Source: an uncultured Lachnospiraceae bacterium (GTDB lineage Bacteria > Bacillota > Clostridia > Lachnospirales > Lachnospiraceae). From it: a DNA stretch of 57,561 nucleotides. The position numbers and the translations under genes are program-made. Within the stretch, counting starts at the first letter, position 1, and the number at the start of each line of letters is the position of its first letter. The DNA lies in NCBI GenBank assembly GCA_947630595.1, contig CANRIG010000009.1, positions 1 to 57,561 on the forward strand. Direction: 5' to 3'. Positions 36,292 to 43,622 of this stretch are shown here, piece after piece. A model generated the notes under the pieces. That model saw only the letters and a program-made list of their open reading frames with translations. It was not told the DNA's origin and did not search any database.

Positions 36292-37980
36292 CTATTCTGC
36301 CGAGATAATATAATAGTAGATCGGCTGTCCGCCGTAGTTCAGCTCCACGTCAAAATCCGGGTACAGCTGTGCGAGCCGGCCGCGCAGCCGCTCGGCCTCC
36401 TCCTCATGGATGTCCTCGCCGTAGTAAATGCTGATCAGCTCGGTCTCCTCGTCCGTCATCTGGCGCACGGTGTCCTCCGCCACGCGGTCGATGTCGTTGC
36501 CCACCGCGAGAATGGCGTGGTCGCCGACGCCCATGATGTCGCCGGCGCGGATCACCTTGTCGTCGATGTGGGTGTCGCGCACCGCGTAGGTCAGCTGCCC
36601 GGTCTTCACGCGGGCGATCTCCTCCTCCATCAACGCGGCGTTCTCCTCCGGCGTCTTCTCCGGAACGTAGTTGATCACGGCCGTGATGCCCTGCGGGATG
36701 GTGCGCGTCGGGATCACGAAGATATTTTTGTCCTTCGTCATGGACTGCGCCTGGTTGGCCGCGAGAATGATGTTCTTGTTGTTGGGGAGGATGAAAATGT
36801 TCTTTGCGTTCACCTTGTCGATGGCGTTCAGCATATCCTCCGTGCTGGGGTTCATGGTCTGGCCGCCCTCGATCAGGTAATCGACGCCGAGGTCGCGGAA
36901 AATGTCGGCGATGCCGTCGCCGATGGACACCGAGATAAAGCCGGTCTCCTTCCGCTCCGCCGCAGCGCTTCGCGCCTCCTCCTGCGCCTGCGCCGCCTGG
37001 CGCTCCGCCTCGCGGATGACCTTCTCATGGTGCTCCTCGCGCATGTTGTCGATCTTCATGCTGGTCAGGGAGCCGTAGGTCAGCGCGCGCTGGATGGCCA
37101 GCCCGGGGTCGTTGGTGTGCACGTGCACCTTGACGATGCCGTCGTCGGACACCACCACGATCGAATCGCCGATGGACTCCAGAAACGCCTTGAAGTCGAG
37201 CTCCGTGTCGCTGGTGTATTCCTTCTCCAGCATAATGATGAATTCCGTGCAGTAGCCGAAACGGATGTCCGTCTCCACGGGCCCGGCCGCCGCAGACGCG
37301 CCCGCCGGCGCCGCGGAGGTCCCGGCCCCGGTCCCTGCGATGTCGTAATCCATTGCTTTGCCTAAAAACGCGTCCTGCGCGCCCTTCAGCACCTGAATCA
37401 GGCCCTGGCCGCCGGAATCCACGACGCCGGCCTCTTTCAGCACCGGAAGCATCTCCGGCGTCTTCTCCAGGACTTCCTCCGCCCGCGCGATGCTCTCGCT
37501 GATCAGGGTCTCCAGGCTGACGTCCGGATCCTGCTCGAGCAGCTCCGCCGCGCGCTCCGCCCCGCCTCTGGCCACCGTGAGGATGGTGCCCTCCTTGGGC
37601 TTCATGACCGCCTTGTATGCGGTCTCGACCGCTTTCTGGAACGCCGCCGTCAGCACGGCGGGCGTGATCTCCTGCTCGCTGCGGATGACCTTGGTGAAGC
37701 CGCGCAGCAGCTGGGACAAAATGACGCCGGAATTGCCGCGGGCGCCGCGCAGAGAACCGGAAGACACCGCTTTCGCGAACGTCTCCATGGTCACCGGTTC
37801 GAGCGCCGTCACCTCTCTGGCAGCGGACATGATGGTCAGCGTCATGTTGGTGCCCGTGTCTCCGTCAGGCACCGGGAACACATTCAGTTCATTGATCCAT
37901 TCCTTTTTCGCCTCCAGGTTCCTGGCCCCGGCCAGAAACATTTTGGCGCAAAGGGATGCGTCTATCGTATTTCTGCTCAC
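36292..37980 (-). CDS. fakA: Fatty-acid kinase-type DAK2 protein (FakA/YloV)
   Basis: FakA binds ATP and phosphorylates fatty acids carried by FakB, feeding exogenous fatty acids to membrane lipids. The 562-residue protein has the N-terminal DhaL/DAK2 domain with the metal-nucleotide motif VPDGDTGTNM (near 38-47), a middle domain and a C-terminal DegV-like region. It lies between an Asp23 gene and recG, as YloV does in Bacillus. No fakB is in the window. Confidence 0.9.
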   Translation of the reverse strand: MSRNTIDASLCAKMFLAGARNLEAKKEWINELNVFPVPDGDTGTNMTLTIMSAAREVTALEPVTMETFAKAVSSGSLRGARGNSGVILSQLLRGFTKVIRSEQEITPAVLTAAFQKAVETAYKAVMKPKEGTILTVARGGAERAAELLEQDPDVSLETLISESIARAEEVLEKTPEMLPVLKEAGVVDSGGQGLIQVLKGAQDAFLGKAMDYDIAGTGAGTSAAPAGASAAAGPVETDIRFGYCTEFIIMLEKEYTSDTELDFKAFLESIGDSIVVVSDDGIVKVHVHTNDPGLAIQRALTYGSLTSMKIDNMREEHHEKVIREAERQAAQAQEEARSAAAERKETGFISVSIGDGIADIFRDLGVDYLIEGGQTMNPSTEDMLNAIDKVNAKNIFILPNNKNIILAANQAQSMTKDKNIFVIPTRTIPQGITAVINYVPEKTPEENAALMEEEIARVKTGQLTYAVRDTHIDDKVIRAGDIMGVGDHAILAVGNDIDRVAEDTVRQMTDEETELISIYYGEDIHEEEAERLRGRLAQLYPDFDVELNYGGQPIYYYIISAE

Positions 37981-37995
37981 TGATCGCTTTCCTCC

Positions 37996-38352
37996 TTAAT
38001 CAATCACTCTGACGCCTTCGACGAACATGTTGATCTTCTCCACTTCCATACCGGTAAATTCCTCCACACGGTACTTGACGTTGCCGAACAGATTGTCGGC
38101 GACGGCGGAGATGCTCACGCCGTAGGACACGATCACATGGAAATCGATCGTGATTTTGTTGTCCTCGATGCGCACGCTCAGGCCGCGCTCCAGGCTGTCT
38201 CTCCTGAGCAGTCGTACCAGACCGTCCTTTACATTGACAATCGCCATGCCGACGATGCCGAAGCACTCGACTGCGACGCTGCCCGCGTAGGTGGCGATTA
38301 CATTGGGATCGATTACGATGGACCCCAATTCATTGCTCATACGTCCTTTCAT
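37996..38352 (-). CDS. Asp23/Gls24-family envelope stress protein (YloU-like)
   Basis: A 118-residue single-domain Asp23 protein. In staphylococci such proteins sit under the membrane and influence envelope homeostasis. It has IDPNVIATYAGSVAVECFGIVGMA and HVIVSYGVSISAVADN, both typical. The ATG at 38352 has GGAGG five bases away; an ATG four codons earlier contains that site. It starts the operon with fakA and recG, divergent from rpmB as in Bacillus. Confidence 0.92.
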   Translation of the reverse strand: MKGRMSNELGSIVIDPNVIATYAGSVAVECFGIVGMAIVNVKDGLVRLLRRDSLERGLSVRIEDNKITIDFHVIVSYGVSISAVADNLFGNVKYRVEEFTGMEVEKINMFVEGVRVID

Positions 38353-38477
38353 AGATACCTCCATCTATCATAAAATGAATAGTTCTGTCCTGACCATTTA
38401 TTTTAACAGAAAAGTTTCTCATTGCATAGATAAAATTTGGGATTCTCAAAATTATTTTATATTTCCTGATTTTTTGC

Positions 38478-38506
38478 TTGCAAATTATTGCTCTATCTGG
38501 TAGAAT
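38478..38506 (+). promoter_or_regulatory. rpmB promoter
   Basis: TTGCAA (38478-38483), 17-base spacer and TAGAAT (38501-38506), about 58 bases before the start codon. The spacing and hexamers are the same as in the alarmone synthetase promoter. Confidence 0.65.
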
Positions 38507-38564
38507 GAATACGCTGTGAGTCTATATGTGGAGTAGACTTAATCTATGTTGAGGAGGTGCGGTC

Positions 38565-38750
38565 ATGGCCAAATGTGCTATTTGCGATAAAGCTGTTCAT
38601 TTTGGGAATAACGTGAGCCATTCCCACAGAAGAAGCAATAAAATGTGGAAAGCCAACATCAAACATGTAAAGGTTAAAGAGAACGGTGTGGCAAAGAAGA
38701 TGTATGTTTGTACTTCTTGCCTGAGATCCGGAAAAGTGGAGAGAGCTTAA
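38565..38750 (+). CDS. rpmB: 50S ribosomal protein L28, zinc-binding form
   Basis: A 61-residue L28 with two Cys pairs (CAIC at 4-7 and CTSC near 49-52), the zinc-ribbon version. The conserved GNNVSHSHRRSNKMW segment is present. GAGGAGG precedes the ATG. It is monocistronic, ending at a strong terminator 16 bases later. Confidence 0.97.
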   Translation: MAKCAICDKAVHFGNNVSHSHRRSNKMWKANIKHVKVKENGVAKKMYVCTSCLRSGKVERA

Positions 38751-38765
38751 TCCTGTGAAAAGCAG

Positions 38766-38796
38766 GGCTGCTGCATTCGTTGCAGCAGCCTTTTTT
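38766..38796 (+). terminator. rpmB intrinsic terminator
   Basis: GGCTGCTGCA-type stem (38766-38775 with 38781-38790) and a five-base loop, followed by TTTTTT. Confidence 0.85.
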
Positions 38797-38797
38797 C

Positions 38798-38985
38798 GTC
38801 TTATAGGAAAGACCTTGTCACACTAAAGTGTGAAAGTGCCTTTCCTATAAGACAAAGCGCTTCGCGCACAGATGCGCACGGACGCAGAAGGAGTTTTTTT
38901 GCTTCGCAAAATGCGTCCGGCGCGGAAAAAGTGTGCTTCCTGATATTTTAGGAGAAGCGCGAGAGTGTGCGAAGCACACTTTTTT
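38798..38985. repeat. Cluster of nested inverted repeats after rpmB
   Basis: A perfect 14-bp inverted repeat (38798-38811 with 38840-38853) encloses another (38818-38833). It is followed by three small hairpins with three-base loops: 38857-38867, 38897-38911 inside a larger stem 38879-38919, and 38964-38980. The last has TTTTTT on the plus strand and so is a second terminator. AGTGTGCTTC (38930-38939) can compete for one arm of that hairpin and would form a minus-strand terminator. No ORF is credible here. Confidence 0.7.
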
Positions 38986-39000
38986 ATACCGGGAAATATC

Positions 39001-39138
39001 CTATGAGAGAAAGAGGTTGTAACCCAGCAGCAGGCAAAACAGTATCAGCAGGATACTCACCAGGATGCTCTCGATAAACAGCTCCGCCGCCATGCCCACA
39101 GCCACCCAGAACAGGGTATATCCGATCAGTCTGTGCAT
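39001..39138 (-). CDS. 45-residue single-pass membrane peptide
   Basis: A short gene starting MHRLIGYTLFWVAVGMAAEL and ending GYNLFLS, with one long hydrophobic helix (about 21-40) after an aromatic, partly hydrophobic N-terminal segment. AGAGGA lies about six bases before the ATG. It follows gerW by 48 bases in the same direction. Peptides of this form (RLIGYTLFWVA...GYNLF) occur in Lachnospiraceae to my recollection, but the function is unknown to me. Confidence 0.65.
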   Translation of the reverse strand: MHRLIGYTLFWVAVGMAAELFIESILVSILLILFCLLLGYNLFLS

Positions 39139-39186
39139 ACAGGTTCCTCTGACTCTTTTCTTCTATTATATGCGCGAAACGGCGGT

Positions 39187-39591
39187 TTAGAATGTCGTCT
39201 CCTGCCGGGAGGCGTTGTGAATGGCCTCCTCCACGTTTTCGTCGGTATTGGTCTTCCCGCCGCGCCCGGAGGTGAATTTGTTGACGAAGTCCGGCACCAT
39301 GTCCAGAATCTTGGTCACGCTGTCCTGATTCTTGACGTTGACGAGCCTGGTCGTGCCGTTCTGGATGACCAGCACGGCGCTCGGCGAAATCTTGCCGCCC
39401 ATCCCGCCGCCTCCGTTGTTTTTGCGTTCTTCCGTCTTTGCGGTCGCGGCCACGCCGAACGTCACGTCCACCAAAGGCAGAATAATGGTCTCGCCGATTG
39501 TGATCGCGTCTCCGACTACGGTCTTTGTCGTGATGAAATTGTCCATCCCCCGGAACAGCGACTCCATGGTATTCTGAAAATTCTCCGCCAT
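39187..39591 (-). CDS. gerW: GerW/YtfJ-family sporulation protein
   Basis: In Bacillus, GerW (YtfJ) is made in the forespore and is needed for the germinant receptor response to L-alanine. The 134-residue protein has the conserved FITTKTVVGDAITIGETIILPLVDVTFG in part and the Gly-rich NNGGGGMGGKISPSAVLVI. It follows the DUF2953 gene by two bases, the same pairing as ytfI-ytfJ in Bacillus. Confidence 0.93.
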   Translation of the reverse strand: MAENFQNTMESLFRGMDNFITTKTVVGDAITIGETIILPLVDVTFGVAATAKTEERKNNGGGGMGGKISPSAVLVIQNGTTRLVNVKNQDSVTKILDMVPDFVNKFTSGRGGKTNTDENVEEAIHNASRQETTF

Positions 39592-39593
39592 TG

Positions 39594-40877
39594 TTATTCT
39601 CCTCTCTTTCTCACCGCGTTGATGAATGTTCTTAACTTTTTATTCCGAAGCGCTTTCCATCCGGCGCGCAGCAAATGGCAGGCGCGCAGACGTCCGGCGC
39701 AGATCAGCTTCGTTTCCAGTACCTTTTCCGTGAATTCCGGCTCCACCGAGAACCGTTCCGCCCTCGCGGGCAGCAATAGATACGCAAGCCCCGTCAGCCA
39801 TCCGGTCACGGCGGGATCGCCCGTCCCGAAATGCAGATAGCCCTCGATGCTCCGCGGCTTATAGTGGATGATCAGCTCCGTCAGATAGCCGAATACGCTC
39901 CCGAAGACCTCCTGCTCTTCCAGCTCGGCCAGCTGTTCCAGCAGCTCGCCGGGCTTTTTCAGCAGCCCGACCATTTTCTCGGCCTGTTTTTGTATCGTTT
40001 CCGGCAGGGCGATGATGCGCCGTCCCAGCTGCACGATACGCTCCCCGAGGGACCGGAGCCTGTCCGCCAGAGCCCGGAGACGGCCGCAGATACGCTGGAA
40101 CGCTTCCGCCGCTCTCCCGGCGCGCGGTTCCTCCTGCGGCTCATCTTCTGTTCGCTTTGCTTCTTGCCTTGGTGATTGCAACGTCTGTTTATTTTCTGTC
40201 AGTTTCGGTTCTTCATTTGATGATTGCGGTGCCTGCTCTTTATCCGATCTCTCTGTTCCGGGTTTCCATGACTGCTCCTGATCTGCTTGCCCGGATTCCT
40301 CGTTCGGCAGATGCGATATTTGATTCTGCGTCTGGCCTTTTCCGGCTTGCTCCGTTTTCTGCACCTGCGGCTCCGGCGTCCGTTTTTCCGCCGCCTTTTC
40401 TTTTTCTGTCGGCTTCGTCTCTTCTTTCGACAGATGCGTCTGCCCTTTTCCGGCTTGCTCCGCTTTTGGCATTCGCAGCTCCCGCGTCCGTTCTTCTTCC
40501 GCCTTTTCCTTTTCCTTTTTCTTTTTCTTTTTCTTACCGCCGTTGTGGAATTTCCCGAGCGGCAGTTTTCCTCTGCGTCCTCCCGCCCCGCCTGCGCCCG
40601 ATTTTGGCGAATCATCGAACAGCGGCAGCCGTATGCCGAACAGGCGGACCACGATCTGCGGCTGCTGCCCGGGGGCCGCCGTCAGCTGCAGGCTCACGAG
40701 ACGAAACAGCCAGCTGATACGCGCTTCGGCCTGAAGGCGCTCCGCCTCCCGGGCGGCCTGCACGCGGTAGCACACCGGAACGAATAAAACGGCGAGCACG
40801 GCAGCCAGCAGAAGCAGGATCAGGATGCCGGCGATGATACCGATGACCTTTAGTATACCCAGAATCATATGTAGCAT
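39594..40877 (-). CDS. DUF2953-family membrane protein with long charged insert
   Basis: A 427-residue YtfI-like protein. An N-terminal transmembrane helix (about 8-33) and a first conserved part are separated from the C-terminal DUF2953 part (about 290-427, SVFGYLTELIIHYKPRSIEGYLHFGTGDP) by about 170 residues. The insert is low-complexity and rich in Lys, Glu, Gln and Pro, including a seven-Lys run. It probably acts in the spore or cell membrane together with GerW. AGGA precedes the ATG at 40877. Confidence 0.8.
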   Translation of the reverse strand: MLHMILGILKVIGIIAGILILLLLAAVLAVLFVPVCYRVQAAREAERLQAEARISWLFRLVSLQLTAAPGQQPQIVVRLFGIRLPLFDDSPKSGAGGAGGRRGKLPLGKFHNGGKKKKKKKEKEKAEEERTRELRMPKAEQAGKGQTHLSKEETKPTEKEKAAEKRTPEPQVQKTEQAGKGQTQNQISHLPNEESGQADQEQSWKPGTERSDKEQAPQSSNEEPKLTENKQTLQSPRQEAKRTEDEPQEEPRAGRAAEAFQRICGRLRALADRLRSLGERIVQLGRRIIALPETIQKQAEKMVGLLKKPGELLEQLAELEEQEVFGSVFGYLTELIIHYKPRSIEGYLHFGTGDPAVTGWLTGLAYLLLPARAERFSVEPEFTEKVLETKLICAGRLRACHLLRAGWKALRNKKLRTFINAVRKRGE

Positions 40878-40925
40878 ATTCTTTCCTGCAGACCTCTCTG
40901 TCTAAATTTGCACCGCGCGGCAGGC

Positions 40926-41279
40926 TCAGAGCGCGCCGCCGGAATTGCCGCCGGAGTCTGCGCGCTGCGCCTCCTGCTCCAGATATGCCCGGATCATGAC
41001 GCCGCCGGTTTGCCGGTAGACGTCCTCTGTAATTTTCTGTACCAGCGCAAACGCCTCGCGCCGTCCGCACCCGAGGCCGACGACCATGGGAATGCTGCCG
41101 CGGCTGTACCAGAAGCGCAGGTTCCAGGCAGGGACGATTTCAAGCTGGTTGGACGGGCCGGAAGCGAGCGTCAGCAGATACGTGTCAGGGGGAGTTTTCC
41201 CCGATTCTATCTTTTGAATCAGCGCTTCTTTCTTTTTCGCCGCTTTTTCTCCGAGATACAGCTGCGGATACCAGTTCAT
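40926..41279 (-). CDS. Uncharacterised 117-residue protein
   Basis: I do not recognise the family. It starts MNWYPQLYLGEKAAKKKEAL, is soluble and mixed alpha/beta in appearance, and contains IVPAWNLRFWYSRGSIPMVVGLGCGRREA in overlapping segments. It has a Gly-rich C-terminus. It lies between the NUDIX and DUF2953 genes in the same direction, with a GAGGTG site before the ATG, so it is likely part of that operon. Confidence 0.65.
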   Translation of the reverse strand: MNWYPQLYLGEKAAKKKEALIQKIESGKTPPDTYLLTLASGPSNQLEIVPAWNLRFWYSRGSIPMVVGLGCGRREAFALVQKITEDVYRQTGGVMIRAYLEQEAQRADSGGNSGGAL

Positions 41280-41370
41280 ACGGTCACCTCGCTATGTCCG
41301 CCGGCTTTCTGCCATCCAGCGGAAATGCCGAAATCCCGCAGGAAGCGGAACCCCGGCATCAACGTGTGGA

Positions 41371-41823
41371 TCAAAAATACTTTTGGTTTCCCCAAAGATT
41401 ATTTTTTTTCATATTCAGATACTCATTGTACGCTTTTTCCAGAATCGTCTTCTCATTTGTGAATTTGAGAAGATGGTAAGCCTCATGGTACTTGTAGTAC
41501 CCCGAGTCGACGAAATACTCCTCCCGCTGCGGTTTGCTGTAGTAGCTGTCCGCCATCATCAGATACCAGTGGACGTCCTTGGCGACCGTATCCTCCGGCA
41601 CGTTGAACGTATACTGGCTCTTGCCGATGTATTTGATGATGGACGCCCTGACGCCGGTCTCCTCCAGCACCTCGCGGGCGGCAGTTTCCTTGTAATCCTC
41701 ACCGTCCTCCACCGTTCCCTTTGGCAGAACCCAGCCCTCGTATTTGTTTTTGTAACTCTTATACAGGACCAGGATTTTGCCTCTGAATATCACCACGCCG
41801 CCACAGCTTGTTGCCTCGATCAT
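41371..41823 (-). CDS. NUDIX hydrolase
   Basis: A 150-residue NUDIX enzyme with the complete box: G-x5-E-x7-REVLEETGV (starting near GTVEDGEDYKE). Such enzymes cleave nucleoside diphosphates linked to another group. A hydrophobic-plus-aromatic C-terminal helix follows. The size and simple architecture resemble diadenosine-polyphosphate hydrolases, but the substrate is not determined. The ATG at 41823 has GGAGGG. Confidence 0.9.
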   Translation of the reverse strand: MIEATSCGGVVIFRGKILVLYKSYKNKYEGWVLPKGTVEDGEDYKETAAREVLEETGVRASIIKYIGKSQYTFNVPEDTVAKDVHWYLMMADSYYSKPQREEYFVDSGYYKYHEAYHLLKFTNEKTILEKAYNEYLNMKKNNLWGNQKYF

Positions 41824-41884
41824 TGCAATCCCTCCTGTCTGCGTGTGCACCAAACAACTGGATTCAGTATAACGCTTTTTTGCA

Positions 41885-42005
41885 AATCACGCAACCAGAA
41901 ATCACGCTTCGCGGCAAATTCACGGCGAATCTGGAAAGCAGGGCTTCGCGGCAAATTTGAAAAGCCGGGCTTTGCGGCGAATCTGAAATCTGAAAAGCCG
42001 GACGG
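41885..42005. repeat. Degenerate ~26-bp repeats between the PBP and NUDIX genes
   Basis: Three imperfect copies of a unit like GCTTCGCGGCAAATTTGAAAA run through this gap, with one internal duplication of AATCTGAA. The 200 bases between the genes hold no ORF; the rest (41824-41884) contains the NUDIX ribosome-binding region. Confidence 0.6.
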
Positions 42006-42023
42006 ACGCCGGGCGGCCTTGGT

Positions 42024-43622
42024 TCAGTAGCCGTAGACGTTGTAATAGGTCTCAAAGACGCGGGCGGCGATCGGCACTGCCGTCTCGCTGCCGGTGCCGC
42101 CGTCCTCCGCAATCACGGTGACGACGAGATCGGGGTTTTCCACGTTGGAGAATCCGACAAACCAGGAATGCGTGCCCGCATATCCGTTCGACACGTACTC
42201 CGCGGAGCCGGTCTTGCCGGCGACGGAGAAATTGTACCACCCGAGCGCGGTGGCCGTCCCGCTGGCCACTGTCTCCTGCATGTATTCCGTCAGCATCCGC
42301 GCCTCCTCGGTCGTCATCAGCCGCTTGTACTTGGAGGGCGAGGTTTTGGAGACGAGATCGCCGTCGTAGGTCTGGATGTGGTCGACGCAGTAGGGCTTCA
42401 TCATGATGCCGCCGTTGGCCACGGTCGCGGTCAGCAGGGCCATGTGCAGCGGCGTCACCAGCGTCTGCCCCTGGCCGATGGCCGTGGTCATCTGGTCGCC
42501 GTAGGACGAATTTTCATCCAGAGAAAATTGGGAGGTGCTGTGCTGCAGCGCCGTCGGGAGCGCCCGACCGAACAGAAATTCCTCGCAGAGGGAGCGGAAA
42601 TCCCCGGAGTCCAGCTCCATGCCGATCGTGGCGAAGGCAGTGTTGCAGGAATGGGCGAACGCGGCCTTCAGATCCTCCTGTCCGTGGACGTTGTTGTTGT
42701 AGCAGTTGATGGTCACGTCGTTGACCGTCAGCTGCGAGGTGCAGTCGTACTGGAAATTCCGGAATTCACCGGGCTTTTGCCGCATGAACGCCAGCGACGT
42801 CAGAATCTTGAACGTGGAGCCGGGCGGATACAGGCCCTGGGTGGCGCGGTTTAAGAGCACGCTGCTGGAGCTGTCCGTGATCAGGCTCTCCCAGATGCTG
42901 CCGATGGAATTGGGATCGAAGTCCGGCTTTGAGACCATGGCCAGAATTTTTCCGGTGTCCGGCTCCAGAGCGATCACCGCGCCGTTGTAGGAGCCGAGGG
43001 CGTCGTAGGCCGCGTTCTGCAGCGCCGCGTTTAATGTCACCACCACCGAGTCGCCCTGCGTTTTCCGGTCGTCGTCCTCCTTCAGCTGCGTCAGGATGGA
43101 AGCGTGCGAGGACAGCAGGTCGCGGTTGCAGCTCGCCTCGAGCCCGGCCTTGCCGTTGGTGGCGTAGCCGATGATGTGGGAAAACACATTGGCATAGGGA
43201 TAGCTGCGGATTTCCTCGCCCGATTCGGAAATATTGGTCTGCGCCAGAATACTCCCGTCGGAGGAAATGATCGAACCGCGTATGTATTTGTCGATGTTTG
43301 CGTCCTGCTTGGTGTTGTAGGCGCTGGAATTGAGCTCGTCCGCTTTCCAGACGTTCAGATAGACCAGATAGCCGATCATGATCAGGAACAGGAAGACAAA
43401 GGTGTAGGTAACGATGCCGAGCTCGGTATTGCGGCCCTGGCCGGTCACCGGCTCCGGTTCCTGCTCAAACTGCACCTCGCGGACGCGCACCGGAATCCGG
43501 CTGCCGCGCTGCTTCGCCGCAGTCTGCTCTCCGCCCTGGTCACGATTCGTCGTCCTGGTAGTATTCGTAGCGCGGCCCGACGTATCCGTCCCGCTTGTAG
43601 TATTCGTTCTGCGTTTCTTCAT
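42024..43622 (-). CDS. Class B penicillin-binding protein (PbpA-like transpeptidase)
   Basis: A 532-residue transpeptidase that cross-links peptidoglycan. After a Thr/Arg/Gln-rich cytoplasmic tail and one transmembrane helix (69-89) come a short dimerisation region and the penicillin-binding domain. Its motifs are SxxK (Ser269-Lys272), SCN (325-327) and KTG (469-471). The absence of a large N-terminal module and PASTA repeats fits the PbpA/short PBP2 group that partners an adjacent SEDS protein. The ATG at 43622 overlaps the ftsW-like gene by 83 bases; no later start would keep the membrane anchor. Confidence 0.88.
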   Translation of the reverse strand: MKKRRTNTTSGTDTSGRATNTTRTTNRDQGGEQTAAKQRGSRIPVRVREVQFEQEPEPVTGQGRNTELGIVTYTFVFLFLIMIGYLVYLNVWKADELNSSAYNTKQDANIDKYIRGSIISSDGSILAQTNISESGEEIRSYPYANVFSHIIGYATNGKAGLEASCNRDLLSSHASILTQLKEDDDRKTQGDSVVVTLNAALQNAAYDALGSYNGAVIALEPDTGKILAMVSKPDFDPNSIGSIWESLITDSSSSVLLNRATQGLYPPGSTFKILTSLAFMRQKPGEFRNFQYDCTSQLTVNDVTINCYNNNVHGQEDLKAAFAHSCNTAFATIGMELDSGDFRSLCEEFLFGRALPTALQHSTSQFSLDENSSYGDQMTTAIGQGQTLVTPLHMALLTATVANGGIMMKPYCVDHIQTYDGDLVSKTSPSKYKRLMTTEEARMLTEYMQETVASGTATALGWYNFSVAGKTGSAEYVSNGYAGTHSWFVGFSNVENPDLVVTVIAEDGGTGSETAVPIAARVFETYYNVYGY

